64,000 nucleotides of DNA. It comes from Styela clava. Taxonomy: Eukaryota > Chordata > Ascidiacea > Stolidobranchia > Styelidae. Of the stretch, positions 13,613 through 26,400 are shown one piece after another (positions within the stretch are counted from its first letter, which is position 1; every line of letters starts with the position of its first letter). Under the pieces are notes generated by a model. That model was given only the letters and a program-made list of their open reading frames with translations, was not told the origin of the DNA and did no database searches. The DNA lies in assembly GCF_964204865.1 (NCBI RefSeq), contig NC_135255.1, forward strand, positions 12,243,135 through 12,307,134. The letters run 5' to 3'. The position numbers and the translations under genes were made by a program.

Positions 13613-13870
13613 ACTCTATTACGGTAGTTAAACGGACCTGCCATAATTGCAGTACTTAAGCGGACGTCGTTCCTGTGTCCGTATCATTGTTTTTAAATAC
13701 GTGCTTGGAGAGCGCGAGAGCCGTTGACAACTACGGAGAAAAAGAGTCAACACAATCCTCTCGATAAAAGATATAGAAATTTTGTCCGCTTAATTCGTCC
13801 ACTTAATTCAGACCACCAAATGTTTTAGCCTATTTCGGCACTAAGCCGGACCCCTCTTATATGTCGCTCT
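13613..13870. repeat. Dispersed repeat with TACGGTAGTTAA end
   Basis: The segment begins TACGGTAGTTAAACGGAC and contains several copies of CTTAA[GT]CGGAC/GTCCGCTTAA. The complement of about 31425-31525 also reads TACGGTAGTTAAGTAGAC and ends in GTCCGCTTAA. The shared ends beside TA runs suggest a Tc1/mariner-like MITE with TA target sites. I could not fix its boundaries. Confidence 0.4.
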
Positions 13871-14129
13871 GGATGTCTACATAAATGATGTTGCTTTTAT
13901 TTTAATACGCATTTTAAAGCGTATGACCTCGCTTCAATTTCCGATGGATTCGAACCATTTAGCAATATTTATCACAAAAAATAGCATTTCTTTTTCAATG
14001 TTCCGTCTTTCGTGCAAGGGAGATGCACTGTGTTTGGTGTTGGAAATATTCTTCTATATCAAAAAATACTCAAAATGCAACGTGAAGATAGACAAATCGA
14101 AACAAATTGATCCAAACGTGTTATATATT

Positions 14130-15900
14130 TGAAACTGAGAAATACACAGAGCATATCACAAATGTTCGCCTATTCCAACCCTATGGTGCAACATATAGAT
14201 TAAACAGATGCTATGTTGTGAGTGTCAAGATATCAATACCAAGTCAAAATTATGGCATTCCAATAATATTGATAAACATTACATAAAATATATCTCAAAT
14301 GTCCACCTATCCGGCCACCTAAGTGTGGCATAAAGGATTTGAAATAAAAATTCTGAAATCATATTGATAAACATTACACAAAATATATCTCAAATGTCAA
14401 CTTATCCGACCACCTAAAGGTGGCATACAACAATTGAAAAAAAAATTCTCAAATAATATTGAGAAACATCACACAAAATATATCTCAAATGTCCGCCTAT
14501 CCGGCCACCTATGTGTGGCATACAAGAATTGAAATAACAATTCTGAAATCATATTGATAAACATTACACAAAATATATCTCAAATGTCAACTTATCCGAC
14601 CACCTAAGGGTGGCATACAACGATTGAAAAAAAAATTCCTAAATCATATTGAGAAACATCACACAAAATATATCTCAAATGTCGTACAAGAATTGAAATA
14701 AATATTCTGAAATCATATTGAGAAATATTACACAAAGTATGTCTCAAATGTCCACCTATCCGGCCACCTAAGTGTGGCGTACTAGAATTGAAATGAAAAT
14801 TCTGAAATCATATTGAGGAACATTACAAAAAGTATATCTCAAATGTCCACATATCCGGCCACCTAAATGTGGCATTAAACATCAAAATGAAAATTCTTAA
14901 ATCGTATTGAGAAACATCATGCAAAATATATCTCAAATGTCCACCAATCCGGCCACCTGAGTGTGGCATTAAACATTAAAATGAAAATTCTGAAATCATA
15001 TTGAGAACATTACACGAAGTATATCTCGAATGTCCACTTATCCGGCCACCTAAGTGTGGCATACAAGAATTGAAATGAAACTTCTGAAATCATATTGAGA
15101 AACATTACACAAAGTATATCTCAAATGTCCACCTATCCGACCACCTAAGTGTGGCATAAAACAATCAAAATGAAGACTCTTGAAATCATATTGAGAAACA
15201 TTACACAAAGTATATCTCAAATGTCCATCTATCCGGCCACCTAAGTGTGGCATGAAACATTAAAATGAAAATTCCGAAATCGTAATGAGAAACATTACAC
15301 AAAGTATATCTCAAATGTCCACCTATCCGGCCACCCAAGTGTGGCATACAAGAATTAAAATGAAAATTCCGAAATTGTAATGAGAAACATTACACAAAGT
15401 ATATCTCAAATGTCCACCTATCCGGCCACCTAAGTGTGGCATACAAGAATTGAAATAAAAATTCTGAAATCATATTGAGAAACATTACACAAAGTATATC
15501 TCAAATGTCCACCTATCCGACCACCTAAGTGTGGCATAAAACAATCACAATGAAAACTCTGAAATCACATTGAGAAACATTACACAAAGTATATCTCAAA
15601 TGTCCACCTATTCGACCATCTAAGTGTGGCATAAAACAATCGCAATGGAAACTCGGAAATCATATTGAGAAACATTACACAAAGTATATCTCAAATGTCC
15701 ACCTATCCGACCACCTAAGTGGGGTATACAAAAATTGAAATGAAAATTCTGAAATAATATTGAGAAACATTACACAAAATATATATCTCAAATGTCTGCA
15801 TATCCGACCACCTAAGTGAGGCATACAACTATTGAAACAAAATTCTGGAATCGTATTGAGAAATCTTACACAAAATAGATCTCACACACTTAAGTGTGTG
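14130..15900. repeat. 95-bp tandem satellite array
   Basis: There are about 17 units with a 95-bp period, measured directly from the phrase CCGGCCACCT at 14311, its variant at 14406, then 14501 and 14596. A unit contains ATATCTCAAATGTCCACCTA, then CCGGCCACCTAAGTGTGGCA and an A-rich spacer. The core CCAC-CTAAGT-GTGG can form a short hairpin. One unit near 14680 has lost its core. Open frames across it are repeat artefacts. Confidence 0.95.
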
Positions 15901-16400
15901 AAATTTAACTGAAATACGAAAATTCGAATACTAATCATATTTCGATGTTGTGGAAAATTGCTCAAAATTTATCTCTAATGTTCACCTATCCAATAACTTG
16001 AGAGTGACAAATATTATAAAACGAAATTTTGAAACCGTATTGAAAAACAAAACAGAAAATTAATCGCAAATCGTCATCTACTCAGCTACGTAAGTGTGTC
16101 ATGTAAATGCAAAATGATATTTTGGAATGGCAATAATATTGAGAAGCATTCAAAAAAAATTTCAACCATTCGACCATTTCAGAAGGTATATAATTAAAAC
16201 ACGAAATTCTGAATAAAATATCGAGAAACATTATACACAACATATCTCAATTGTTCAATAAAGTGACGTTTTCAGTGGGGCCTATAAATGCGAAACGAAA
16301 TTTTGCCATGTCAACTAAAATGAGAAACATTACACCAAATATAACTCAAATGTCTACCTATCAGGGCGCCTAATTATAGCAGTGATTGATTATACAGTCA
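15901..16400. repeat. Degenerate edge of the 95-bp satellite
   Basis: Four or five increasingly diverged units remain recognisable by the GAGAAACATTACAC and CTCAAATGT phrases with roughly the same spacing. Decay towards one edge is the usual pattern for satellites kept uniform in the middle by unequal exchange. Confidence 0.75.
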
Positions 16401-17611
16401 ACTATACAAGCGATCAAAATGAAATTATTGAACCTCAATATCAATTTAGAATCTTTGCACAATTTATTTAAAATTTTTGCACCAACTCGGAAAACAAAAA
16501 CATGATTGTTATTTTGAATTTATAATTAAATAGTAAAAATGTATGCCAAGTATGTATACGAATGTGGATATGCTCACTAGGTTAAGTTGTTGAGGAGAGA
16601 CAAGATTATGCTCACTGCCGGTTCATCTTTATGAATTATACAGAGATGTCTTAAAGCTTTACAATAAACTTCTCGCAAGATATACCAATCCGTGCAATTA
16701 TTTTTATTTTCGTCGTTTCTTTTCTGGTTCGCGTTTGTTTAGAAGCTTTTTTTTTAATTGATATACAGCCTTTTTCTTTTCCATATATATGGTTTTCTTT
16801 GAAATCACTTAAATTGCTTATTGAAAGTGATTCTGAAGATGGTGCGGTATAGTCTGTTAACTTATCTGAAACTTTGGTCAAAAATACATGCATAAGTCAC
16901 AAAACATCATCACAGTGTTTTAGTCCAATTCAGAATTACGCTACTCTTGATTGATCGAACAAACGAAATGTTTGAAATGGATAATTGCATTATTACTCAA
17001 ATAAACCAGAGTTTCTAAACGTTGCACTACAATTATTCGTAGATAGCTGCGCTATTTGTGATGGGCTACAAATGATATTATGATTTGGTTTATTACCATT
17101 CATTGGTATCAATTTACGATACTGTATTTAATAAAAAACACTAGCATAGCAAACTCATTTAGTCACCTCCTGGAACAGCTTTCTCCGAATCACTACCCGC
17201 ATTTTCGTCTGCCAAGTTCTGAAACGTAGGCTATCTCGTTGGAGAGTCACCTACATGTGAACAAAAAATACAGCCCGGTGAATAACTAGATGAAGATGGT
17301 AAAATAACACAGGGACATGTGCCAAATCACAAAACAAAATTGCTAGCAATGCAATTCTTCAAAACTGTTTTCCGAAGATGAAATATTCTAATCTAATATG
17401 AAGCGGTGTATTAGATATTTTTATTTACACCAAGCTATACAAACGTCAACTACTCGATTCTCGTATATCCTTCTGTTTCGACAAAAAATTGAATTCATTG
17501 AATTTCCACAATCTTCGTTTGTATTTCCATCTGGATTTAGAAATCCTTCTGAATTACACATTCTTACAAACGCAAACCCAGTCGTAGCATTATTTTGATG
17601 GTCAGATCAGA
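16401..17611. other. Unassigned spacer left of the 13-kb transposon
   Basis: AT-rich DNA without a recognisable gene. Short open frames on both strands show no family features. It ends at the 8-bp target site ACTACGAC (17612-17619). Confidence 0.5.
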
Positions 17612-17619
17612 ACTACGAC

Positions 17620-17890
17620 ACCTAGGTAAAGCTAGCGGCCACTTCCAGCGGACAGTTACCAATTTTTCCAAATTTGAACCCGCCATGTTCCACGACAGTT
17701 GTCGCGAATTCACTTAATTGCGCCTACATGGATGCAAAAAATTAGGCGATTCTCCCTTTTAGAAACTGACGACAGACCTGAAACATAATAAAAAACAAAA
17801 ATGATTGAAACAACACATTTTTTCCTCGATAAAATGAATTATTGCTCAGAAACTCATTTATCGACAAAATCTAAAATTTAACTGAGTTGC
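17620..17890 (+). repeat. Left unique terminal inverted repeat
   Basis: This 270-base outer segment matches the complement of 30387-30657 with only scattered differences, for example CCACTTCCAGCGG against CCACTTACAGCGG. High similarity between the arms means either young age or gene conversion between them. Confidence 0.9.
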
Positions 17891-20114
17891 AGCGTAATTT
17901 ATGCAAGAAATAATTTTTTCTCATCCAATTCATTAATACAGTGAATTTGATGAAGATATATAAAACATATATTAAATTTTAAAACAATTCCACTATGCGG
18001 AAAGTTGGGAAATACCCCCCAATTAAAGGAAAATTTTTAAGAAATTGTCAATATAACTCAGTAAAAGCATAATTTATGCAGTAAATAATATTTTCTCATC
18101 CAATTCATTAATACAATGTATTTGGTGAACAGATATAAAATACATATTGAAACTTAAAAAAAATCCACCGTGCGGAAAGTAGGGAAATTCCCCTCAATTG
18201 AAGAAAAAAATATAAGAAATCTCCAATTTAACTCAGTTAAAGCGTAATTTAGGTAAGAAGGAGTTTTTTCTCATCCAATTCATTAATGCAGTGCGTTTGG
18301 TGGACAAATATAAAATAGATATCGAAATTTAAAAAAAATCCACCGTGCGGACAGTAGGGAAATTCCCCTCAATTCAATGAAAATATTTAAGAAATCGTCT
18401 ATCCAACTCAGTTAAAGCATAATTTATGCAAGAAAGAATATTTTCTCATCCAATTCAATAATACAATGTATTTGGTGAACAGATATAAAATACATATTGA
18501 AACTTAAAAAAAATCCACCGTGCGGAAAGTAGGGAAATTCCCCTCAATTGAAGAAAAAAATATAAGAAATCGTCAATTTGACTCAGTTAAAGCGTAATTT
18601 AGGTAAGAAGGAGTTTTTTCTCATCCAATTCATTAATGCAGTGTTTTTGTTGGACAAATATAAAATACATATTAAAATTTAAAAAAAATCCACCGTGCGG
18701 AAAGTAGGGAAATTCCCCCCAATTGAAGAAAAAAATATAAGAAATCGTCAATTTAACTCAATTAAAGCGTAATTTAGGTAAGAAGGAATTTTTTCTCATC
18801 CAATTCATTAATGCAGTGTGTTTGGTGGACAAATATAAAATACATATTAAAATTTAAAAAAAATCCACCGTGCGGAAAGTAGGGAATTCCTCCTCAATTG
18901 GAGAAAAAAATATAAGAAATCGTCAATTTAACTCAGTTAAAGCATAATTTATGCAAGAAAGAATATTTTCTCATCCAATTCATTGATACGGTGTATTTGG
19001 TGGACAGATATAAAATACATATTAAAATTTAAAAAAAATCCACCGTGCGGAAAGTAGGGAAATTCCCCCCAATTTAATGGAAATATTTAGGAAATCGTCT
19101 ATCCAACTCAGTTAAAAAATAATTTATGCAAGAAAGAATATTTTCTCATCCAATTCATTAATACAGTGTATTTGATGGACGAATATAAAATACATATTAA
19201 AATTTGAAAAAAATCCACCGTGCGGAAAGTAGGGAAATTCCCCCCAATTTGATGAAAATATTTGAGAAATCGTCTATCCAACTCAGTTAAAAAATAATTT
19301 ATGCAAGAAAGAATATTTTCTCATCCAATTCATTAATACGGTGTATTTGGTGGACAAATATAAAATACATATTGAAATTTAAAAAAAATCCACCGTGCGG
19401 AAAGTAGGGAAATTCCCCCCAATTTGATGAAAATATTTGAGAAATCGTCTATCCAACTCAGTTAAAGAATAATTTATGCAAGAAAGAATTTTTTCTCATC
19501 CAATTCATTGATACAGTGTATTTGGTGGACGAATATAAAATACATATTGAAATTTTAAAAAAATCCACCGTGCGGAAAGTAGGGAAATTCCCCTCAATTT
19601 AATGAAAATATTTAAGAAATTGTTTATCCAACTCAGTTAAAAAATAATTTATGCAAGAAAGAATATTTTCTCATCCAATTCATTAATACAGTGTATTTGG
19701 TGGACAAATATAAAATACATATTAAAATTTAAAAAAAATCCACCGTGCGGAAAGTAGGGAAATTCCCCCCAATTGAAGAAAAAAATATAAGAAATCGTCA
19801 ATTTAACTCAATTAAAGCGTAATTTAGGTAAGAAGGAAATTTTTCTCATCCGATTCATTAATGCAGTGTGTTTGGTGGACAAATATGAAATACATATTAA
19901 AATTTAAAAAAAATCCACTGTGCGGAAAGTAGGGAATTCCCCCTCAATTAAAAAATATATATAAGAAATCGTCAATTTGACTCAGTTAAAGCGTAATTTA
20001 GGTAAGAAGGAATTTTTTCTCATCCAATTCATTAATGCAGTGTTTTTGTTGGACAAATATAAAATACATATTAAAATTTAAAAAAAAATCCACCGTGCGC
20101 AAAGTAGGGAAATT

Positions 20115-20234
20115 AGGTACTCTCCAAATATGGACACAAAGATGACGCACAACCTGAATATAAAAGGTGTACCAGGATAGGTTCAGATTTAGAATCTAGA
20201 TTGTACGCTTTTGGGAGCGCAGGGAGTAACCCAT
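20115..20234 (+). repeat. MITE-derived insert in the array, copy 1
   Basis: It begins GGTACTCTCCAAATATGGAC and ends near GGGAGTAACC, resembling the ends and the AACCTGAA/GGTACAC core of the MITE at 2987-3096. A nearly identical segment recurs at about 21229, and inverted at about 27519-27638, so the insert was amplified with the array and is shared by both arms. Confidence 0.7.
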
Positions 20235-21228
20235 TTATGCAAAAAATAATTTTTTCTCATCCAATTTATTAATACAGTGTATTTGATGGATATATATAAA
20301 ATATATATTAAAATATAAAAAAAATCCACCGTGCGGAAAGTAGGGGAATTCCCCTCAATTGAAGAAAAAAATATAAGAAATCGTCGATTTGACTCAGTTA
20401 AAGCGTAATTTAGGTAAGAAGGAGTTTTTTCTCATCCAATTCATTAATGCAGTGTTTTTGGTGGACAAATATAAAATACATATTAAAATTTAAAAAAAAA
20501 TCCACCGTGCGCAAAGTAGGGAAATTCCCCCCAATTGAAGAAAAAAATATAAGAAATCGTCAATTTAACTCAGTTAAAGCATAATTTATGCAAGAAAGAA
20601 TATTTTCTCATCCAATTCATTGATACAATGTATTTGGTGGACAGATATAAAATACATATTAAAATTTAAAAAAAATCCACCGTGCGGAAAGTAGGGAAAT
20701 TCCCCCCAATTTAATGGAAATATTTAGGAAATCGTCTATCCAACTCAGTTAAAAAATAATTTATGCAAGAAAGAATTTTTTCTCATCCAATTTATTAATA
20801 CAGTGTATTTGATGGATATATATAAAATATATATTAGAGTTAAAAAAAAATCCACCGTGCGGAAAGTAGGGAAATTCCCCCCAATTTAATGGAAATATTT
20901 AGGAAATCGTCTATCCAACTCAGTTAAAAAATAATTTATGCAAGAAAGAATTTTTTCTCATCCAATTCATTAATGCAGTGTGTTTGGTGGACAAATATAA
21001 AACAACATATTAAAATTTAAAAAAAATCCACCGTGCGGAAAGTAGGGAATTCCCCATCAATTAAAAAATATATATAAGAAATCGTCAATTTGACTCAGTT
21101 AATGCGTAATTTAGGTAAGAAGGAATTTTTTCTCATCCAATTCATTAATGCAGTGTGTTTGGTGGACGAATATAAAATACATATTAAAATTTAAAAAAAT
21201 CCACCATGCGGAAAGTAGGGAAATTCGG

Positions 21229-21345
21229 TACTCTCGAAATATGGACACAAAGATGACGCACAACCTGAATATAAAAGGTGTACCAGGATAGGTTCAGATT
21301 TAGAATCTAGATTGTACGCTTTTGGGAGCGCAGGGAATAACCCAT
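21229..21345 (+). repeat. MITE-derived insert in the array, copy 2
   Basis: Nearly identical to the insert at about 20115 (GGTACTCTCGAAATATGGAC at the start). The same break point in the host monomer shows that it was duplicated together with the array rather than inserted anew. Confidence 0.7.
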
Positions 21346-22000
21346 TTATACAAAAAATAATTTTTTCTCATCCAATTCATTAATACAGTGTATTTGATGG
21401 ACGAATATAAAATACATATTAAAATTTGAAAAAAATCCACCGTGCGGAAAGTAGGGAAATTCCCCCCAATTTGATGAAAATATTTGAGAAATCGTCTATC
21501 CAACTCAGTTAAAAAATAATTTATGCAAGAAAGAATATTTTCTCATCCAATTCATTAATACGGTGTATTTGGTGGACAAATATAAAATACATATTGAAAT
21601 TTTAAAAAAATCCACCGTGCGGAAAGTAGGGAAATTCCCCCCAATTTGATGAAAATATTTGAGAAATCGTCTATTTAACTCAGTTAAAGCGTAATTTATC
21701 CAAGAAAGAGTATTTTCTCATCCAATTCATTAATACGGTGTATTTGGTGGACAGATATAAAATACATATTAAAATTTAAAAAAAATCCACCGTGCGGAAA
21801 GTAGGGAAATTCCCCCCAATTTGATGAAAATATTTGAGAAATCGTCTATTTAACTCAGTTAAAGCGTAATTTATCCAAGAAATAATATTTTCTCATCCAG
21901 TTCATTAATACAGTGTATTTGATGGTGATATATAAAACGAATATTAAATTTTAAAAATTTCCACCGTGCGGAAAGTTGGGAAATTCCCCTAACTTATGTT

Positions 22001-23434
22001 AAAATCAACGGAATCGTAAATTTATATAAATTAAAGCGAAATCTTGTCATATTTATTGATCATTGACGAACCGTTTAATGCTGTTGGTAAAAAATATCTC
22101 AGAATTTAGAAGACTGTGAAACTGTATTAAAGAGCTAAAGGAAGTATGGCACACTGTCCTAAGACGTTGGAAGAAACGACGATACGATCGATAGCAGCCG
22201 CTACGATCACTGTAAACGTATGAAGAAACTTTCAATTCCCAAATGAAGATACCACATGAATCAATCAACAAATCGTTTTTTATTCGCCAATCACAAAAAA
22301 TGGAAGCAATAAATATCACGAAAAACTTGTATACAGTAGAAACTCTACGTACGAAAGGCTCTGGATACGAAAAATCCAACAATTCTTTTCCGAAAACTTG
22401 CATAGTGATATTTGTTCATTTTAGATTAATTTAATGCAGGGATGTTCAATACAAACCTAATATTTGAATATTGCGACCTTCGAATATCGTATTTGGTGTT
22501 TTTGAGAATACCGAATATGACGCACATTTCCTAGCGCCGTCAAACTTTCGATTTAAAAAAAAAATATTCACAGCTATTCTATTTTTTATCGCAATTGAAA
22601 TCAGCCGTGCGCGTCGTGGCACTAAATTATGGCCAGCATGAAAGAAATTCAAAAAGCGCAATTACAATTATTACACAATATTCACAATTATTATCGTCTA
22701 TTCCAATAAATCTGAAAGCAAATTGTGTCGCAATTAATTGTTTTCACCCTCAATTTCGATAGTGACCGAACATAACGGGAATTTTTTTCATTTCTTGCAA
22801 TTAAGAGTTTATAAAATGACCTTTAAATGTTATTTAATATCTAACGCGGATTTTATCATTATCCCGACGTCGTTGATGACAATATCGTTCACTTTAAGTT
22901 GGCGATATCAATAAGCAAAATTAAAATAATAACACCAGACATGTAAGATTAGCGCCGACTCAAATCAAGTAAAAACCGACTTAAAAAATAAAACAAGTTT
23001 TCTGGTCTTAATTCTCCATCAGTGGCGGACGGTAATTTGGGAATCAATCATTTGATTATGACGATGGTAAACAAAGGTACATAAGCATACCGTTCTTAGT
23101 TTACTGTGTTCTTCCTTCTTTCTATGTTCTTTGTTTATTTATTATGCTGTAATCTAATTCTAACATGTAGTTGTTGGATTTTAAGCATTAATATAATTTA
23201 TACGAAAATGATGTCCGAGTTTTACGTGGACTTAAAACGGATTAGGGCATTTACAGGTAAAACGCCTTATGTAATACCTAGGGTCTTCGGAACGAATTAA
23301 TTTCGTGGGTAGCGCTTCTACTGTATATTCATGGCTCTGTACTCAATGGACAGGTTAACGGGAAATGGCCATTTGATCTACTTGTTAGTGTCAAGTGGCA
23401 ACCCTTTGAAACTTATTTTTACATCAAATGCGTT
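22001..23434. other. Left core of the 13-kb transposon, no recognised gene
   Basis: The sequence has short open frames on both strands without family features. At 22438 a hAT-like start (CAGGGATGTTCAATAC) introduces an ATTCGAAT-rich stretch, perhaps another small element. Nothing here resembles a transposase by eye. Confidence 0.4.
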
Positions 23435-26400
23435 TTAATGCCAACCGGCCTCGTATGCTGGACATTTCCAAAGTACGTCCAATATCTCCGCAATATCTCC
23501 GTTGTAGCATCCAGCATGAAACCAGCGTGGACACACATCACAGCCAATCTTTAAAAAAAGTCAAAATAACATGAAGATAAAATTATATATTGCATGTTTA
23601 TTGAACACCTATTAGGTTACTTACCCATTCTCCTTCTCCCGTCTCCCCACAAAAACTGTAGTACGTCTCCACGCAGTCTGTCAAAAATGTATTTTTTAAC
23701 TGCGTAATGTTTAGATAATTATCTAAATATCAAATATTCATTTCGTCATACCGGAATTCTGAATCACCCAACTGGCAATTTTCGCCCTTTCATCGATTGG
23801 TGAAACAACATGGATGCTTTTAGTTTCCAGCATCATCCAAGCGAACTGCAATCGAATATATGCCAAAGAACCAATAGACAAAATAAGTTGTTTCAAAATA
23901 ACGCAAAATAGTGTGAAGAAAATCATGAGAATGTTGTTTGGTATATGAAAATAAATTAATCAATTCTTATGGAACAATTTCTTGTGAATAAATTGACAAA
24001 GAACATATACTGATGTATGGATAATTAAATTTGTATGACTTCCTATATACCTTTATCACGTAAATTCCACAACTGGATCCATCCCTCTGAATGGGATGTT
24101 CAGTAACCGTTGGTGTCCAGTTTTCGCATTCTTTTCGTAAATTCATCCAGTTTCTGTGTGTTGTAACGTGTGTAAATTTAGTTTTACTAATATACTTTTC
24201 ATGTAACTTCATTTTTAAAAATCAATACTTTTCATTCAATTTCAATGTATTCACAATAGACCTTATTCATTAAAAACCCATCCTACGCGCAAAAAGAAAA
24301 GTGATGTAAAAATTTTTTTTTTAACATTAGCTCTTATGGGGAATGTGATCACCAGAGCAAAAATTTGCATTTTTTGTAATTTTCTAGATATCTTTCAATG
24401 TAGACGTGAGCAGTTTTGAGAATAGAATATTTTTTACATCTCTTTTGATATTTTTATCATGATAAACATGGTCAAGATTTTTGATAATCGTTCATTAAAA
24501 TTTTAATGAGCGCGGTGTTTCCGATGACGTCATTCTCACTAGACCACGAGATTCTGCCAACGCGCCGTGCTCTGTTTGAGTACGGTACCGGTACTGGAAG
24601 CGTTTAACATTGACAATCTATAACCCATGTCATTTCTATCACGTTTTTTTACTGGTTTTACGCATTTATACCTGTACAGCTAGCAATCATTTACTGAAGG
24701 CATGCTGACGTGTTATTTAAACTACTGGTACCGTACCAAGGCTGCAAGAGGTGAAAACTAAATTATTTAGTAAATACTGAAATAGGCCTACGAACAATAC
24801 AAAAATGTTGGCCATCCTGCCAATAGGCAGGATAAGTTGTACGGTACCGGTATACAAAATAGATGAATATCTCCAATCTATAATGCTACAATACCGGTCT
24901 CCTAACTAGGTTAAAAACATGACTGAATACGAGAGAGAGATTTATTTTGTCAACCAGAATACAAGTATTGTATCAATAAAAATTATATACAAAACACACA
25001 GTTATTCGGTATAGACTGGGGAGCGATACGACCATCACAGTCAGCCCCCCCCTGCTCCCCATGTTCGCTATCAAGATTAACAGTTAATTAAGATGTTTGA
25101 ACAATTTAACAAAAACTCCTTGGAGGAAGGGTTGACTAAGTTACGGAACATTTTTGGATTCGGTTAAAAATGTAGTCCATTATTAAACCACTGTTTTTTT
25201 TTTTGTAGATTTTCACTTAGTGGACACTTGGCAGATACGACAGTTAATTTATAAAAAAAAAATTGTAAATTAATAACAAATCATTAGAAGTCAGCTCGGG
25301 TATTCAAACATGTGATGATTGAAGTGAGAAAAAAATTTGAAGTCACGTTTAGGATATTACATTAAACAACAATGGAAGGTACATTGGAATCAGTCAAGCT
25401 TCAAATGCTAATGGCATTAATGAAAAGAATATGCGAAATGAAGACTGAAGTTTCCATCTGAGACATTGGAAGACGCTAAAACCTTATAGACTTGATAGTG
25501 TGGAAAGCCTTCTCACAATGCAGTAATAATGGGACATATATTTATAATATCATTATACAGGCTTTAAGTTGAACTATATGTTTAATTAAAATATCTATCT
25601 TTGCTAATAAATGCTGAAAATCATTTATTTCAATCTGCTGAGTGATTAGGGCCAGAAATTTGCTGTAGGGACCATCACTAGGGCTGGATTTACCAATAGG
25701 CTAGGCAGGCTGAAACCTAGAGCCTCGAAATTCGGTTTCGAAGTTTTTAATCTTTTGAAAACTTGACAAGTTTGAACCCTACGAAAAGTATATATATATA
25801 TGAAGCTTCTCAGAGTAGTAAATTCTGTACATAGTTACATGGAATTTATGAAATATATGACATCCAATAAAAACCAAAATAGGTCTTTCGTTGAACGCCA
25901 GTTGTGGTCCCAGTACCGGTATTCCAGTATCCTGTTATCACATGCAGTTAGAGCGCATATCCCACAGAGCACGACGCGTTGGCAGAATCTCATGGTCTAG
26001 TGAGAATGACGTCATCGAAAACACCGCGCTTATTATAATTTCAATGAACGATTATCAAAAATCTTGACCATGTTTATCATGATAAAAATATCGAAAAAGA
26101 TGTAAAAAATATTCTATCTTCAAAACTGCTCACGTATACGATGAAAGATACCTAGAAAATTACAAAAAATGCAAATTTCTGCTCTGGTGATCACATTCCC
26201 CATAAGAGCCAATGTTAAAAAAAAATTTTTTGCATCACTTTTCTTTTTGCGCGTAGGATGGGTTTTTAATGAATAAGGTCTATTGTCAATGTCACTCCAA
26301 TTGTAAATACAGTTTGTTACTGGTACAATGTGATTATGTAGTTCATATATTATTTGTAAGAACAGGACACGTTTTTACGAAAACAGCCGAATACTTTCAA

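Larger units (their letters stand above)
17891..22000 (+). repeat. Left-arm array of 175-bp monomers (23 units)
   Basis: The landmark CACCGTGCGGAAAGTAGGG recurs with a spacing of 175 bases (TGCGG at 17996, 18171, 18346, 18521 and so on), giving 23 units. Two monomer types are intermixed: one with GAAGAAAAAAATATAAG and TTAGGTAAGAAGG, the other with TGATGAAAATATTTGAG and TTATGCAAGAAAG. Two steps are 236 instead of 175 because a MITE-derived segment replaces part of a monomer at about 20115 and 21229. The outermost and innermost units are the most diverged. Confidence 0.95.

Noticed and set aside
15050-15253. Open frame with internally repeated protein sequence
   Set aside because: It is simply a translation of two 95-bp satellite units.
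22053-22403. 116-codon minus-strand frame in the transposon core as a transposase
   Set aside because: No catalytic acidic-residue pattern, zinc finger or known transposase motif can be seen, and a plus-strand frame overlaps it.
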